DNA of 56,945 nt, from positions 1 through 56,945 of the forward strand of contig NZ_JARBHJ010000009.1 of the NCBI RefSeq assembly GCF_028864145.1, given 5' to 3'. Positions 35,707 through 42,431 of the stretch are shown here, piece by piece (position 1 is the stretch's first letter; every line of letters starts with the position of its first letter). A program made the translations under genes and the position numbers. Below the pieces are notes generated by a model. The model saw nothing but the letters and a program-made list of their open reading frames with translations. It had not been told where the DNA came from and made no database searches. This DNA is from Actinotignum schaalii (lineage in GTDB: Bacteria; Actinomycetota; Actinomycetes; Actinomycetales; Actinomycetaceae).

Positions 35707-36210
35707 TTAGGAACGCTTTGCCTCTCTGATTTGTTCGCGTGCTTGTGCCCGCACATCCGCGAGCTCATTGCGCTGATCGCGCCATTCGGAAACACGGTAC
35801 CCCAGGGAGGGCTTGCCCTTGCGATCCGTCCACGCCAGCGCGGCGCCGCCGGCCAGTCCGAGCGCACCGAGCAGCCCGCCCAGCACCTCGCGGCGTTCGC
35901 TCTTCTCCGCCGTCCAGACCGGGTGATTGGCCAAGGCCACCGGGATTTGGGTGAGAGCGAGAGCCGCTCCGGATAGACGCTGGAATTTGCCGATGGAGAG
36001 GAAAGCCCCACCGATAAGCTGGACGGCACCCAGCGCGCGGGTGAGAGTGGTGGTGTCAACGGATTCAAGATCAACCCCGGCCATTCCGGCCAAGCCGGCG
36101 ATGTTCTCCGCCCGTTCCTGGTGGTCCTCGGGGTGGCGTACCGCGGATAACCCCTGTGCAATAAAGGGCGCGGCGAGCAGGGGCCGCGCGAAGAAGCGAA
36201 TCATACCCAT
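35707..36210 (-). CDS. DoxX-family membrane protein
   Basis: 167 residues. The DoxX four-helix pattern begins MIRFFARPLLAAPFIAQGLSAVRHPE and continues with GAVQLIGGAFLSIGKF and LGGLLGALGLAGGAALAW. The C-terminal 35 residues form a charged helix. It is the first gene of the minus-strand aroA operon and diverges from sigR with 89 bp between. DoxX proteins are linked to redox stress in mycobacteria, which would fit the SigR neighbourhood; that link is inference. The ATG at 36204 is an alternative start. Confidence 0.8.
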   Translation of the reverse strand: MGMIRFFARPLLAAPFIAQGLSAVRHPEDHQERAENIAGLAGMAGVDLESVDTTTLTRALGAVQLIGGAFLSIGKFQRLSGAALALTQIPVALANHPVWTAEKSERREVLGGLLGALGLAGGAALAWTDRKGKPSLGYRVSEWRDQRNELADVRAQAREQIREAKRS

Positions 36211-36233
36211 ACCTATATTGTTACACTAAATCG

Positions 36234-36261
36234 GGGAATATACCCGCGTTTTCCGGGCGTT
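36234..36261 (+). promoter_or_regulatory. SigR/SigH-type promoter upstream of sigR
   Basis: GGGAAT (36234-36239), 19 bases, then GTT (36259-36261). This matches the -35 GGGAAT and -10 GTT recognised by SigR/SigH sigma factors, so sigR likely activates its own transcription. A housekeeping-type -10 TAGGCT (36289-36294) lies downstream, five bases before ATG 36300, giving a second leaderless start. Confidence 0.6.
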
Positions 36262-36299
36262 ATACCCATGTCGGTCCAGCAGACGGACTAGGCTAGATC

Positions 36300-36911
36300 A
36301 TGATGAGCACAGACCTAATAAGAAGCGCCCCCGATGAAACCGCCGCCGAACGCGCCGCGCGGTTCGAGCGGGATGCGCTTCCGTATCTCGACCAGTTATA
36401 CGGTGCCGCGATGCGCCTCACGCGCAATCCTGCCGACGCTGAAGATTTGGTTCAGGAGGCCTACGCCAAAGCATTCTCGGCCTTCCACCAGTATCGGCCG
36501 GGCACGAATTTGAAGGCGTGGCTCTACCGCATCCTCAATAACACCTTTATTTCTAATTACCGCAAGGCGCAGCGCCAGCCCAAGCAGGCTGACTCCTCGG
36601 AGGTGGAGGATTGGCAGGAATACCGGGCTGCTTCGCATGCATCTTCGGGGATGATGTCCGCGGAGGCGGAGGCCCTGGAGAACCTGCCACAATCGGAAAT
36701 TCGCGATGCGCTGAGCGCGCTGCCGGAGGACCGCCGCATGGCTGTCTACCTGGCGGATATTGAAGGCTTCTCCTACCAGGAGATCGCGGACATCATGGAA
36801 ACACCGATTGGAACGGTGATGTCCCGTCTGCATCGCGGGCGTAAGCAGCTGCGAGAATTGCTCGCGGATTACGCGCGTGAACTCGGCTATGGGAAGAAGG
36901 AGAAGAAGTGA
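36300..36911 (+). CDS. sigR: ECF sigma factor SigR/SigH
   Basis: 203 residues. It is the thiol-oxidative-stress sigma factor of Actinobacteria. Region 2 is [34 protein letters not shown], and the linker is [22 protein letters not shown]. Region 4 is [39 protein letters not shown]. The [14 protein letters not shown] motif and the following anti-sigma gene identify the SigR/SigH group. ATG 36300 or 36303 can serve. The stop overlaps the rsrA start by 4 bp (GTGA). Confidence 0.93.
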   Translation: MMSTDLIRSAPDETAAERAARFERDALPYLDQLYGAAMRLTRNPADAEDLVQEAYAKAFSAFHQYRPGTNLKAWLYRILNNTFISNYRKAQRQPKQADSSEVEDWQEYRAASHASSGMMSAEAEALENLPQSEIRDALSALPEDRRMAVYLADIEGFSYQEIADIMETPIGTVMSRLHRGRKQLRELLADYARELGYGKKEKK

Positions 36912-37237
36912 GCGGTGAGGATAGGTTGCAGCGCGGGGTAGAAGACTCGTTCCGGAACCGCGGGATTGAATTGGATAGCGCGGCGGGGGAGTGTTCCTGC
37001 CGGGATATTACTGATTATCTTTTCGAGTATCTGGATCACCAGCTTTCCGCGGTGCAAAGCGAACGTTTGCAGGCCCATATTTCGGGGTGCTCGCGGTGTA
37101 CGGAACGTGCGGAAGCGGAAACCCACGTGCGCGATATTTTGCGAGCCTCGTGCCGGGAGGTCGCGCCAGCGACGCTGCGGGTGCGGATCGCCCAGCAGAT
37201 TTCGGTGTACCGGCGCACGACCCGCGATTTCGGGTAG
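36908..37237 (+). CDS. rsrA: Zinc anti-sigma factor RsrA (mycothiol-system type)
   Basis: 109 residues. It binds and inhibits SigR and releases it on disulfide formation. The ZAS motif His57-X3-Cys61-X2-Cys64 (HISGCSRC) is present, with upstream Cys29 and Cys31 as the further zinc/redox cysteine. An N-terminal extension of about 25 residues is longer than usual. The GTG at 36908 overlaps the sigR stop, giving coupled translation and balanced expression. Confidence 0.93.
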   Translation: MSGEDRLQRGVEDSFRNRGIELDSAAGECSCRDITDYLFEYLDHQLSAVQSERLQAHISGCSRCTERAEAETHVRDILRASCREVAPATLRVRIAQQISVYRRTTRDFG

Positions 37238-37303
37238 TGCGCGTTACGCTTCGCGCGGATGCCGCGCCGGTTCGGGTATTTTCGCCACATTGTGCCGGTT
37301 TTA

Positions 37304-37332
37304 TTTACCTGACCGGCAGCCCTTGGTAAGCT
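37304..37332 (+). promoter_or_regulatory. Promoter for bL37
   Basis: -35 TTTACC (37304-37309), 17-bp spacer, -10 TAAGCT (37327-37332), 50 bp before the bL37 start codon. bL37 can therefore be expressed independently of sigR-rsrA. Confidence 0.5.
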
Positions 37333-37382
37333 AATGTGGTTGCTCGTTTACGAGCTGAGAAAACGTGACGTGAGGAGAGAAC

Positions 37383-37457
37383 ATGAGCCAGCGTGGTCGT
37401 AAGCGCAAGGATCGCCGCAAGAAGAAGGCGAACCACGGCAAGCGCCCCAATTCCTAA
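37383..37457 (+). CDS. bL37: 50S ribosomal protein bL37
   Basis: A 24-residue, highly basic peptide (SQRGRKRKDRRKKK, ending NHGKRPNS). It matches the actinobacterial bL37 protein known from mycobacterial 50S structures, whose C-terminus is likewise NHGKRPN. ATG 37383 follows GTGAGGAGAGAAC. A strong terminator closes it at 37490. It lies directly after rsrA. It is too small for standard gene calling. Confidence 0.93.
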   Translation: MSQRGRKRKDRRKKKANHGKRPNS

Positions 37458-37489
37458 AGTGGGGTGCTCGCTGTTGCGAGAAGTGTAGA

Positions 37490-37518
37490 GGGTCCGGTTT
37501 CCGGGCCCTTTATTTTTT
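37490..37518 (+). terminator. Intrinsic terminator after bL37
   Basis: The stem GGGTCCGG/CCGGGCCC (one G-T pair) has a TTT loop and is followed by TTTATTTTTT. Confidence 0.88.
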
Positions 37519-37789
37519 ACGACGACGCCGTTAGTTGGCGGAGTGGGCTTCGGCGGGGTACGCCGCCGCTCAACTCGATCCAAGATTCCATCAGAATAAT
37601 CCCAATAGCCACATGAGTACCAGCGGGGAGGGGGCATGTTTTCACAGCTGTACTGCGATTGTTTTACAGGTGCAGTACACCTCGGAAAACAAACCCCCGA
37701 GCCGGCGGGGTATATCCCTCTGGCGAATGCCACGGGTGGGATCAGCCACCTCTACGGAGAGCGCGCGGCTAGTCATCTATATTTTTCTT
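37519..37789 (+). other. Gene-free stretch before the MIT_C gene
   Basis: It holds no recognisable protein, though an open frame from 37535 runs through it into the MIT_C gene. AGCTGTACTGC (37646-37656) and GCAGTACACCT (37672-37682) form an 11-bp inverted repeat with one mismatch around a 15-base loop. A second imperfect hairpin (GTTTTACAGGTG against CACCTCGGAAAAC) overlaps it. Base composition drops relative to the core genes, consistent with the start of an accessory island. Confidence 0.4.
37646..37682. repeat. Inverted repeat at left side of the island
   Basis: AGCTGTACTGC...GCAGTACACCT, 10 of 11 bases complementary, 15-base loop. It could be an RNA hairpin, an operator or a remnant mobile-element end. 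Confidence 0.4.
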
Positions 37790-38362
37790 ATGGGAAAGCA
37801 TGTACTGGAAGCAGATGAGGATCATGGCGGTCAAGAATCTTTGCATTGGCATGGCCGCGGTCGGCACCGTGTCGCGCTTCCGGGCTATCGCTTCTTTGAG
37901 GAGGGACAAACTGGTGTCTCTTTTGAGACGTTGTTTGCAACCCATTTGCGTGGATGTGCGAACATCGAATTGCATGACCCGTTCATCAGCCATTCGTATC
38001 AGGGGCGTAACCTCGTCGAACTAATGGCGGTTGTGGCCCTCGTGAAAAATCCCGAAAAGCGATGCCGCTTTCGGCTGCATACACTTACGACAAAAAAGGT
38101 GGAGTACCACGGTGGTCGGGTTAAAATGTTCGAGAAGATCGCGAAAAATGCCGCGGCCCAGGGTATTGACTTCGAGGTGATTTTCGATCCGGACGCTCAC
38201 GACCGCTGGTTGCGTACCGACACCGGCTGGATCATTTTCCTAGGGCGTGGTATCGACATCTTCCATAACTTCGAGGGTGGTGCTTACGCCTTCCCTAGCG
38301 CGCGCCAAGAGTTTAGGCGGGTACGCGCCTTTAGTATTTCCTATGTTCGGAAGAATCAGTAG
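37790..38362 (+). CDS. Stand-alone MIT_C (phospholipase D-like) domain protein
   Basis: 190 residues. From about residue 30 it reads GYRFFEEGQTGVSFETLF, then IELHDPFISHSYQGRNLVEL, and near the end HDRWLRTDTGW and IFLGRGIDIFHN. These are the hallmarks of the phospholipase D-like fold first described at the C-terminus of eukaryotic MITD1 (MIT_C). It also occurs as the C-terminal domain of Lon-related proteins of BREX phage-defence loci. No Lon or ATPase part is present here, upstream or downstream. ATG 37790 has TATATT exactly six bases upstream, so it has its own leaderless promoter. The domain has only one HxD-like element and is probably a binding rather than a catalytic module. A domain remnant and an independent gene are both possible. 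Confidence 0.65.
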   Translation: MGKHVLEADEDHGGQESLHWHGRGRHRVALPGYRFFEEGQTGVSFETLFATHLRGCANIELHDPFISHSYQGRNLVELMAVVALVKNPEKRCRFRLHTLTTKKVEYHGGRVKMFEKIAKNAAAQGIDFEVIFDPDAHDRWLRTDTGWIIFLGRGIDIFHNFEGGAYAFPSARQEFRRVRAFSISYVRKNQ

Positions 38363-38513
38363 GGGCAGCCAGTTTCCGTGTGGTAGCACTGCTTGGATTT
38401 CTCATATCCTGAAAACTCGCCGCGCTACTGTGCCATCCCTACTACTATGTGATGCATACAAGCGGTGCGAACGTGCCCGCACGGCACCCACGCCGCGGTG
38501 ACTAAAAGGGGGA

Positions 38514-38867
38514 GTGGTGGCTGATTCCCAGCTTCGTAAAGGCGTGCTTGAACTCATCGTGCTCGCCTCGCTTTCCAGGGCTCCGGCCTACGGCGGGGCA
38601 TTGCTCCAGCGCCTGGAAAATGCGGGTATGGCGGTATCAGCCGGCACCCTCTACCCGCTTCTTAACCGCCTCAAAAAGGCCGGCCACCTGGCCATTCATT
38701 GGGAGGAATCCCCGGCCGGGCCCCCGCGCAAGATCTACACGATTACCGCGGCTGGCCGCAGCTACGGGGAACGACTCGCTGGCGAATGGCGCAACCTTGC
38801 CGCCGTCGTCACATCCCATCTCACCGCCCTCACAACCGACCGAGGTGATAACAATGCCGGAGCCTAG
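38514..38867 (+). CDS. PadR-family transcriptional regulator
   Basis: 117 residues. The winged helix LRKGVLELIVLASLSRAPAYGGALLQRLENAGM carries the recognition helix SAGTLYPLLNRLKKAGHL, the PadR signature. The wing is PRKIYTITAAGRSY. Translation probably starts at GTG 38514 or 38517 behind AAAAGGGGGAG. The DUF5808 gene starts inside its last 14 bp. Regulators of this type usually repress the transporter genes that follow, as here. Confidence 0.9.
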   Translation: MVADSQLRKGVLELIVLASLSRAPAYGGALLQRLENAGMAVSAGTLYPLLNRLKKAGHLAIHWEESPAGPPRKIYTITAAGRSYGERLAGEWRNLAAVVTSHLTALTTDRGDNNAGA

Positions 38868-39579
38868 CTCGCCTACAACCCCCACATTCTTCGGAATCCC
38901 CGCTTCCCTGGAAGCCCTGCGCTCCCGCGAAGCCCGCTCGCGCTGGTTCGAACCGGAAAATCCCCGGATTTTTGTGCCGCGCAGCTTCGGGGTTGGCTGG
39001 GATATTAACATGGGCGCGCTCGCGGTACGCCTGGGAATGATCCGCCCGGATGATTCCCTCCCGGACCTGGAAGACTATATTCCTCCCCACACCAGCCGCG
39101 CCCTCAGCATCGCGCCCGCGCTTGGCGGAGCGCTCACTGTGGGAGCGGCCGCCCTGGTGGTCCGCCGCCACTGCTTCCTTCCCTCCGGTTTTCGTGCCAA
39201 CCTGCGCCCGCGCGGCATAGTTCCGGCGGCGCGGGCCGTGGCGCCCGCCGCGCTCCTCGGTGCTACCGGCGCGGCGCTCGCGGCCTGGAGTAATCGCGAA
39301 CGCGTGGATGTTCCAGCTACTGCGTTCGCCACCGGATTACAGGCCACGGCTCTCCTCTCCCTTGCGGCACAGGACCGCTATGCCAGCCACCGCACAGCCT
39401 CGGCATCCCTCCTGGCCGGATGCACCGCGGTGGCACTTCCCGCGGTGGCAGCTGGCGTCGTCGTCGCTACTACGCGCGGAGCGCTACGGAATCTGGACCG
39501 TGTGCTCAAACGCGAGCATTCGGAAAACCCGGCCGCGCGCGGTGTCGCACCCTCACCCGATACGAAAGAAACTGAGTAA
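38854..39579 (+). CDS. DUF5808-containing multi-TM membrane protein
   Basis: 241 residues. The N-terminal NPRIFVPRSFGVGWDINMGAL matches the short DUF5808 motif found in PadR-linked membrane proteins. Four to five hydrophobic helices follow (ALGGALTVGAAALVV, ARAVAPAALLGATGAALAAW, FATGLQATALLSLAA, LLAGCTAVALPAVAAGVVVA). ATG 38854 follows GAGGTGATAACA and overlaps padR by 14 bp. It is part of the PadR-ABC operon; function unknown. Confidence 0.7.
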   Translation: MPEPSSPTTPTFFGIPASLEALRSREARSRWFEPENPRIFVPRSFGVGWDINMGALAVRLGMIRPDDSLPDLEDYIPPHTSRALSIAPALGGALTVGAAALVVRRHCFLPSGFRANLRPRGIVPAARAVAPAALLGATGAALAAWSNRERVDVPATAFATGLQATALLSLAAQDRYASHRTASASLLAGCTAVALPAVAAGVVVATTRGALRNLDRVLKREHSENPAARGVAPSPDTKETE

Positions 39580-39581
39580 CC

Positions 39582-39935
39582 ATGGAAGATTTTCTTGCTT
39601 TGCCCGCGGCGGCGCAGATCGCCCTGGGAATCGTGGCACTGATTCAACTCGCCCTGCTGATCACGAGCCTGGTGCTGCTGTCGCGGTGGCCGGAGCGGCA
39701 GCTCGCCGGGGTGCCGCGCCCGGGGTGGGCGGTGATTATTCTGCTCGGCTCGCTGGTGGGGAGCTTGCTGTTCCTCTTTATGTACGCGCGGGCGCGTCAG
39801 GCATTGGCGCAGCGGCAGGCCTGGGAAGAACAGCGGGCCGTCGGTGCCACCGGGGCAACCGGTGCCGCCACGGAAACTACGCCCCCGTCACAATCCGCCA
39901 ACGCGAGCGACACGGTGCGTGAGCTCTATGGGTAG
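39582..39935 (+). CDS. PLDc_N domain small membrane protein
   Basis: 117 residues. The two-helix PLDc_N module (IALGIVALIQLALLITSLVLL and GWAVIILLGSLVGSLLFLFMYAR) is followed by an Ala/Thr-rich tail. It starts 2 bp after the DUF5808 stop and overlaps the ABC ATPase start, so it belongs to the operon. PLDc_N proteins often sit beside ABC exporters in Actinobacteria; a scaffolding role is a guess. Confidence 0.75.
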   Translation: MEDFLALPAAAQIALGIVALIQLALLITSLVLLSRWPERQLAGVPRPGWAVIILLGSLVGSLLFLFMYARARQALAQRQAWEEQRAVGATGATGAATETTPPSQSANASDTVRELYG

Positions 39936-40779
39936 CATGTACGCGGTTCGCACCGAAAATCTCAGCAAGAATTTCGCGGGGCTCGCCGCCCTCACGAATG
40001 TTAATTTGCACGTTCCCGCGGGCTCGGTGTACGGGTTGATCGGCGGAAACGGCGCCGGGAAAACTACCACAATTAAAATTCTGCTGGGGCTTATCGCCGC
40101 CAGTTCCGGCACAGCGCGGGTGCTCGGGCGTGAGCGGGGGACGCTGCCGGCTGCTCCGGTGCCCGGCGTCGCCTACCTTCCGGACGTACCCAGCCTGCCG
40201 GGGTGGATGAGCGCGCCGCAGGCCCTCGAATTTTTCGGCGAGGTGTCCGGGGTGGAACGCGCGGTGGCTCGCCGCCGGGCCGCTAATCTACTCGAGCTGG
40301 TGGGCCTGACCCGCGCCCCAGGGAATATCGGCGGGTTTTCCCGCGGCATGACGCAGCGCCTGGGAATTGCCCTGGCGCTGGTGGGTGCCCCGCGGCTCCT
40401 GGTGCTGGATGAACCGACGAGCGCCCTCGATCCGCTCGGCCGCGCGGATGTGCTGAATATTATTCGCGAGCTGGCCGGGCGCACCACCGTGCTTCTCACC
40501 TCGCATCTGCTCGCGGATGTGCAGCAGGTGTGCGATCACGTGGGGATGCTGCACGAGGGTACCCTCCTTGCCGAAGGGCCCCTCGATGAAGTGCTCGCGC
40601 TCTACCGGCCCGAACGTTCCACGGTGCAGGTGAGCGTGGCACGCGCGGAAACCGAGGCGGCGCGTAACGCTATCGCGGCAGCGTGCGGGGCCGCGGGCGT
40701 GGAGGCCCAACTTGATGTCGCACCGCCATCGCTCCAGCATGTGTACGAATACCTCTCGCGCGGAAGGGTAAGCCAATGA
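39928..40779 (+). CDS. ABC transporter ATP-binding protein
   Basis: 283 residues. Walker A is GGNGAGKTTTIK, signature GFSRGMTQRLGIA (a variant of LSGGQ seen in drug/antibiotic exporters) and Walker B LLVLDEPTSALD, with switch histidine TSHLL. The C-terminal extension of about 70 residues is typical of DrrA-like ATPases. ATG 39928 is used, with 39937 as alternative. Its stop overlaps the permease start by 4 bp. The substrate is unknown; it is probably an exporter. Confidence 0.92.
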   Translation: MGSMYAVRTENLSKNFAGLAALTNVNLHVPAGSVYGLIGGNGAGKTTTIKILLGLIAASSGTARVLGRERGTLPAAPVPGVAYLPDVPSLPGWMSAPQALEFFGEVSGVERAVARRRAANLLELVGLTRAPGNIGGFSRGMTQRLGIALALVGAPRLLVLDEPTSALDPLGRADVLNIIRELAGRTTVLLTSHLLADVQQVCDHVGMLHEGTLLAEGPLDEVLALYRPERSTVQVSVARAETEAARNAIAAACGAAGVEAQLDVAPPSLQHVYEYLSRGRVSQ

Positions 40780-41570
40780 GTTCTGCAGAAATCCGCACTG
40801 GCAACCGAGCGGTGGTGCGCTATGACCTGCGCCGTCTGCTGCGCGTGCCCAGCACCTGGGTGGTGCTCGGTCTGGCGCTGCTGCTCGCGGTGGTCTCCCC
40901 GCTGACGGCGCTCTACGCCCCCGATATTATTGCCGCGCTGGCCGGACCGGATACCGCTGCGGCGCTCGGCGCGGCCATGCCCGAGCCCACCTGGATCCAG
41001 GCACACGCGCAATGGGTGAAAAACCTCCACCAGATTTTCGGGATGCTTTTCGTGATGCTTGGCGCCTACCAGATTGTTGCGGGGATGCTCGGCGGCCCGG
41101 TGGTGTTGATCGTGACGCGCTCGGTGAGCCGCACGGCCGTTTTCGCCGGAAAAATGCTGAGCACGGTTCTTGTGGTGGCGGCGGTGGCCTTCGGAGGAAG
41201 CGCGGTGGCCGGTCTGCTCACCCGCATTCTTTTTGACGACGGCGCCGTGCTCGCGCTCCTGGGAGCCGCGGCGCTCTGGCTGCTCGCCATTGTTTTCTTG
41301 CTTTCCGTGGTGGTTCTAGCCGCGGTGGCGACGGGAAATATGCTGGCCAGCGCCGGTATCGGTTTCGTTGCGTACCTTGTGCTGGCTTTCGGCGGCATGT
41401 GGGAGGCGGGCTCGCGCTACAGCCCGCTCGGTTTGAATGATGCGGTGGGTGCGGTGGCGAGTGGTGCTGAGGTCCCGGGCCTGTGGTGGATAGTAACGAC
41501 GACGGCGCTCGCGGCCTTCGCGTTCCTCTGGCTCGCACTGCGCCTCTACCGGAGCCGCCCGCTCGGGTAA
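40776..41570 (+). CDS. ABC transporter permease (ABC-2 type)
   Basis: 264 residues and six membrane helices, with a cytoplasmic N-terminus (VVRYDLRRLLRVPSTWVVLGLALLLAVV) as in ABC-2 permeases. ATG 40776 forms the ATGA overlap with the ATPase. The C-terminal 100 bp recur in degraded form at 42195-42294, so a second copy of this gene once lay downstream. Confidence 0.85.
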   Translation: MSSAEIRTGNRAVVRYDLRRLLRVPSTWVVLGLALLLAVVSPLTALYAPDIIAALAGPDTAAALGAAMPEPTWIQAHAQWVKNLHQIFGMLFVMLGAYQIVAGMLGGPVVLIVTRSVSRTAVFAGKMLSTVLVVAAVAFGGSAVAGLLTRILFDDGAVLALLGAAALWLLAIVFLLSVVVLAAVATGNMLASAGIGFVAYLVLAFGGMWEAGSRYSPLGLNDAVGAVASGAEVPGLWWIVTTTALAAFAFLWLALRLYRSRPLG

Positions 41571-41597
41571 GCGGGAGGGGAGTACCTCTAGAGAGTT

Positions 41598-41615
41598 CGT
41601 ACGGAATGGCGTACG
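41598..41615. promoter_or_regulatory. Paired CGTACG operator of the toxin-antitoxin unit
   Basis: Two perfect CGTACG palindromes (41598-41603, 41610-41615) lie 12 bp apart centre to centre. The E. coli yefM-yoeB operator uses TGTACA cores at the same spacing. The second copy overlaps the -10 box TACGCT (41612-41617), which is six bases before the antitoxin ATG, so bound antitoxin would block transcription. Confidence 0.65.
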
Positions 41616-41623
41616 CTGCTGGT

Positions 41624-41860
41624 ATGAACGTTATAACCACTACCGCGGCTAGAGCGAATCTGTATCGTCTTATCGATGTCGTAAACGAGGAAAGCACCCC
41701 GGTTACCATTTCGGGGCAACGCCATAACGCTGTCCTGGTTGGGGAAGATGACTGGCGTGCTATTCAAGAAACCTTGTACTTGTCGAACATTCCCGGTTTC
41801 GTTGAGTCGGTAAAGGAGGCTCGGCGTGAGGGTGGCACGAGTGAGGCTCTCGATTGGTAG
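41624..41860 (+). CDS. yefM: Antitoxin of the YefM/Phd family
   Basis: 78 residues. The N-terminal DNA-binding domain reads MNVITTTAARANLYRLIDVVNEESTPVTISGQRHNAVLVGEDDW, and a C-terminal toxin-binding helix ends EARREGGTSEALDW. It neutralises the downstream YoeB-type RNase and represses the operon. ATG 41624 was chosen from the start of the conserved domain and the TACGCT box six bases before. It overlaps the toxin by 7 bp. The C-terminal 22 residues recur in a remnant at 42314-42379. Confidence 0.93.
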   Translation: MNVITTTAARANLYRLIDVVNEESTPVTISGQRHNAVLVGEDDWRAIQETLYLSNIPGFVESVKEARREGGTSEALDW

Positions 41861-42123
41861 AGGCGTGGTCGTTAGAATTCTCTCGCCAGGCTCGAAAAGA
41901 CGCGAAACTTCTCTCTCAAAGCGGTCTTAAAATCAAGACCGCCCAGTTGCTCGAAATCTTAACGCGCGATCCCTTTGAGACACCGCCGCGATACGAGAAG
42001 CTTATTGGTGAACTTTCGGGATGCTTTTCGCGAAGGATCAATATTCAGCATCGCCTTGTTTACGAAGTGGATGAAAAACGTAGGTGTGTCACGATTCTAA
42101 GGATGTGGACGCACTACGAGTAA
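41854..42123 (+). CDS. yoeB: Toxin of the YoeB/RelE family
   Basis: 89 residues. This ribosome-dependent mRNA interferase has the YoeB layout: basic helices, FETPPRYEKLIGELSGCFSRRINIQHRLVYEV, and the terminal MWTHYE with the catalytic histidine-tyrosine pair. The likely start is TTG 41854, inside the last codons of the antitoxin; no ATG is available. A weak TTG start keeps toxin below antitoxin. Confidence 0.92.
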   Translation: MVEAWSLEFSRQARKDAKLLSQSGLKIKTAQLLEILTRDPFETPPRYEKLIGELSGCFSRRINIQHRLVYEVDEKRRCVTILRMWTHYE

Positions 42124-42138
42124 ATCTGGCAAGCGTTA

Positions 42139-42294
42139 GCGGCGCTCTGGCTGCTCGCGATCGTTCTTCTGCTTTCCGTGGTGGTTCTGGCCGCGGGCCT
42201 GTGGGGTGGATAGGAACGACGACGGCGCTCGCTGCCTGCGCGCTCCTCTGGCTCGCACCGCGCCTCTACCAGCGCCGCCCGCTCGGGTAAGCGG
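42139..42294 (+). pseudogene. Degraded second copy of the ABC permease 3' end
   Basis: Positions 42139-42196 match 41268-41326 of the permease (GCGCTCTGGCTGCTCGC..., encoding AALWLLAIV). Positions 42195-42294 match 41477-41575 nearly base for base, including the stop codon and CTCGGGTAAGCGGG. About 150 bp between the two blocks are deleted and a one-base insertion (GTGGGGTGGA for GTGGTGGA) breaks the frame. There is no start. It is a remnant of an ancient duplication of the permease-antitoxin segment. Confidence 0.8.
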
Positions 42295-42313
42295 GCCAGG
42301 CCGGCGATTTCGC

Positions 42314-42379
42314 CGCTTCGCTGAATCCCTCAAGGCAGCCCGCCACGAGGGCGGCACAAGCGATCCGCTCGAATGGTAG
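42314..42379 (+). pseudogene. Remnant of a second YefM-like antitoxin C-terminus
   Basis: 22 codons read RFAESLKAARHEGGTSDPLEW and stop, aligned with GFVESVKEARREGGTSEALDW of the intact antitoxin. The N-terminal DNA-binding part and any toxin are missing. The lower similarity than in the permease remnant suggests the lost pair was a diverged paralogue. Confidence 0.75.
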
Positions 42380-42384
42380 GAACC

Positions 42385-42422
42385 AAGCGGCTCCCGCATT
42401 ACGTTCAGTGCGGGAGCCGCTT
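42385..42422. terminator. Bidirectional terminator between remnant and DUF4011 gene
   Basis: The stem AGCGGCTCCCGCA/TGCGGGAGCCGCT, 13 bp perfect, has a 10-base loop and is followed by TTTG on the plus strand. It lies 10 bp past the minus-strand helicase stop, so it can end both converging units. Confidence 0.8.
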
Positions 42423-42431
42423 TGCTGCCGG

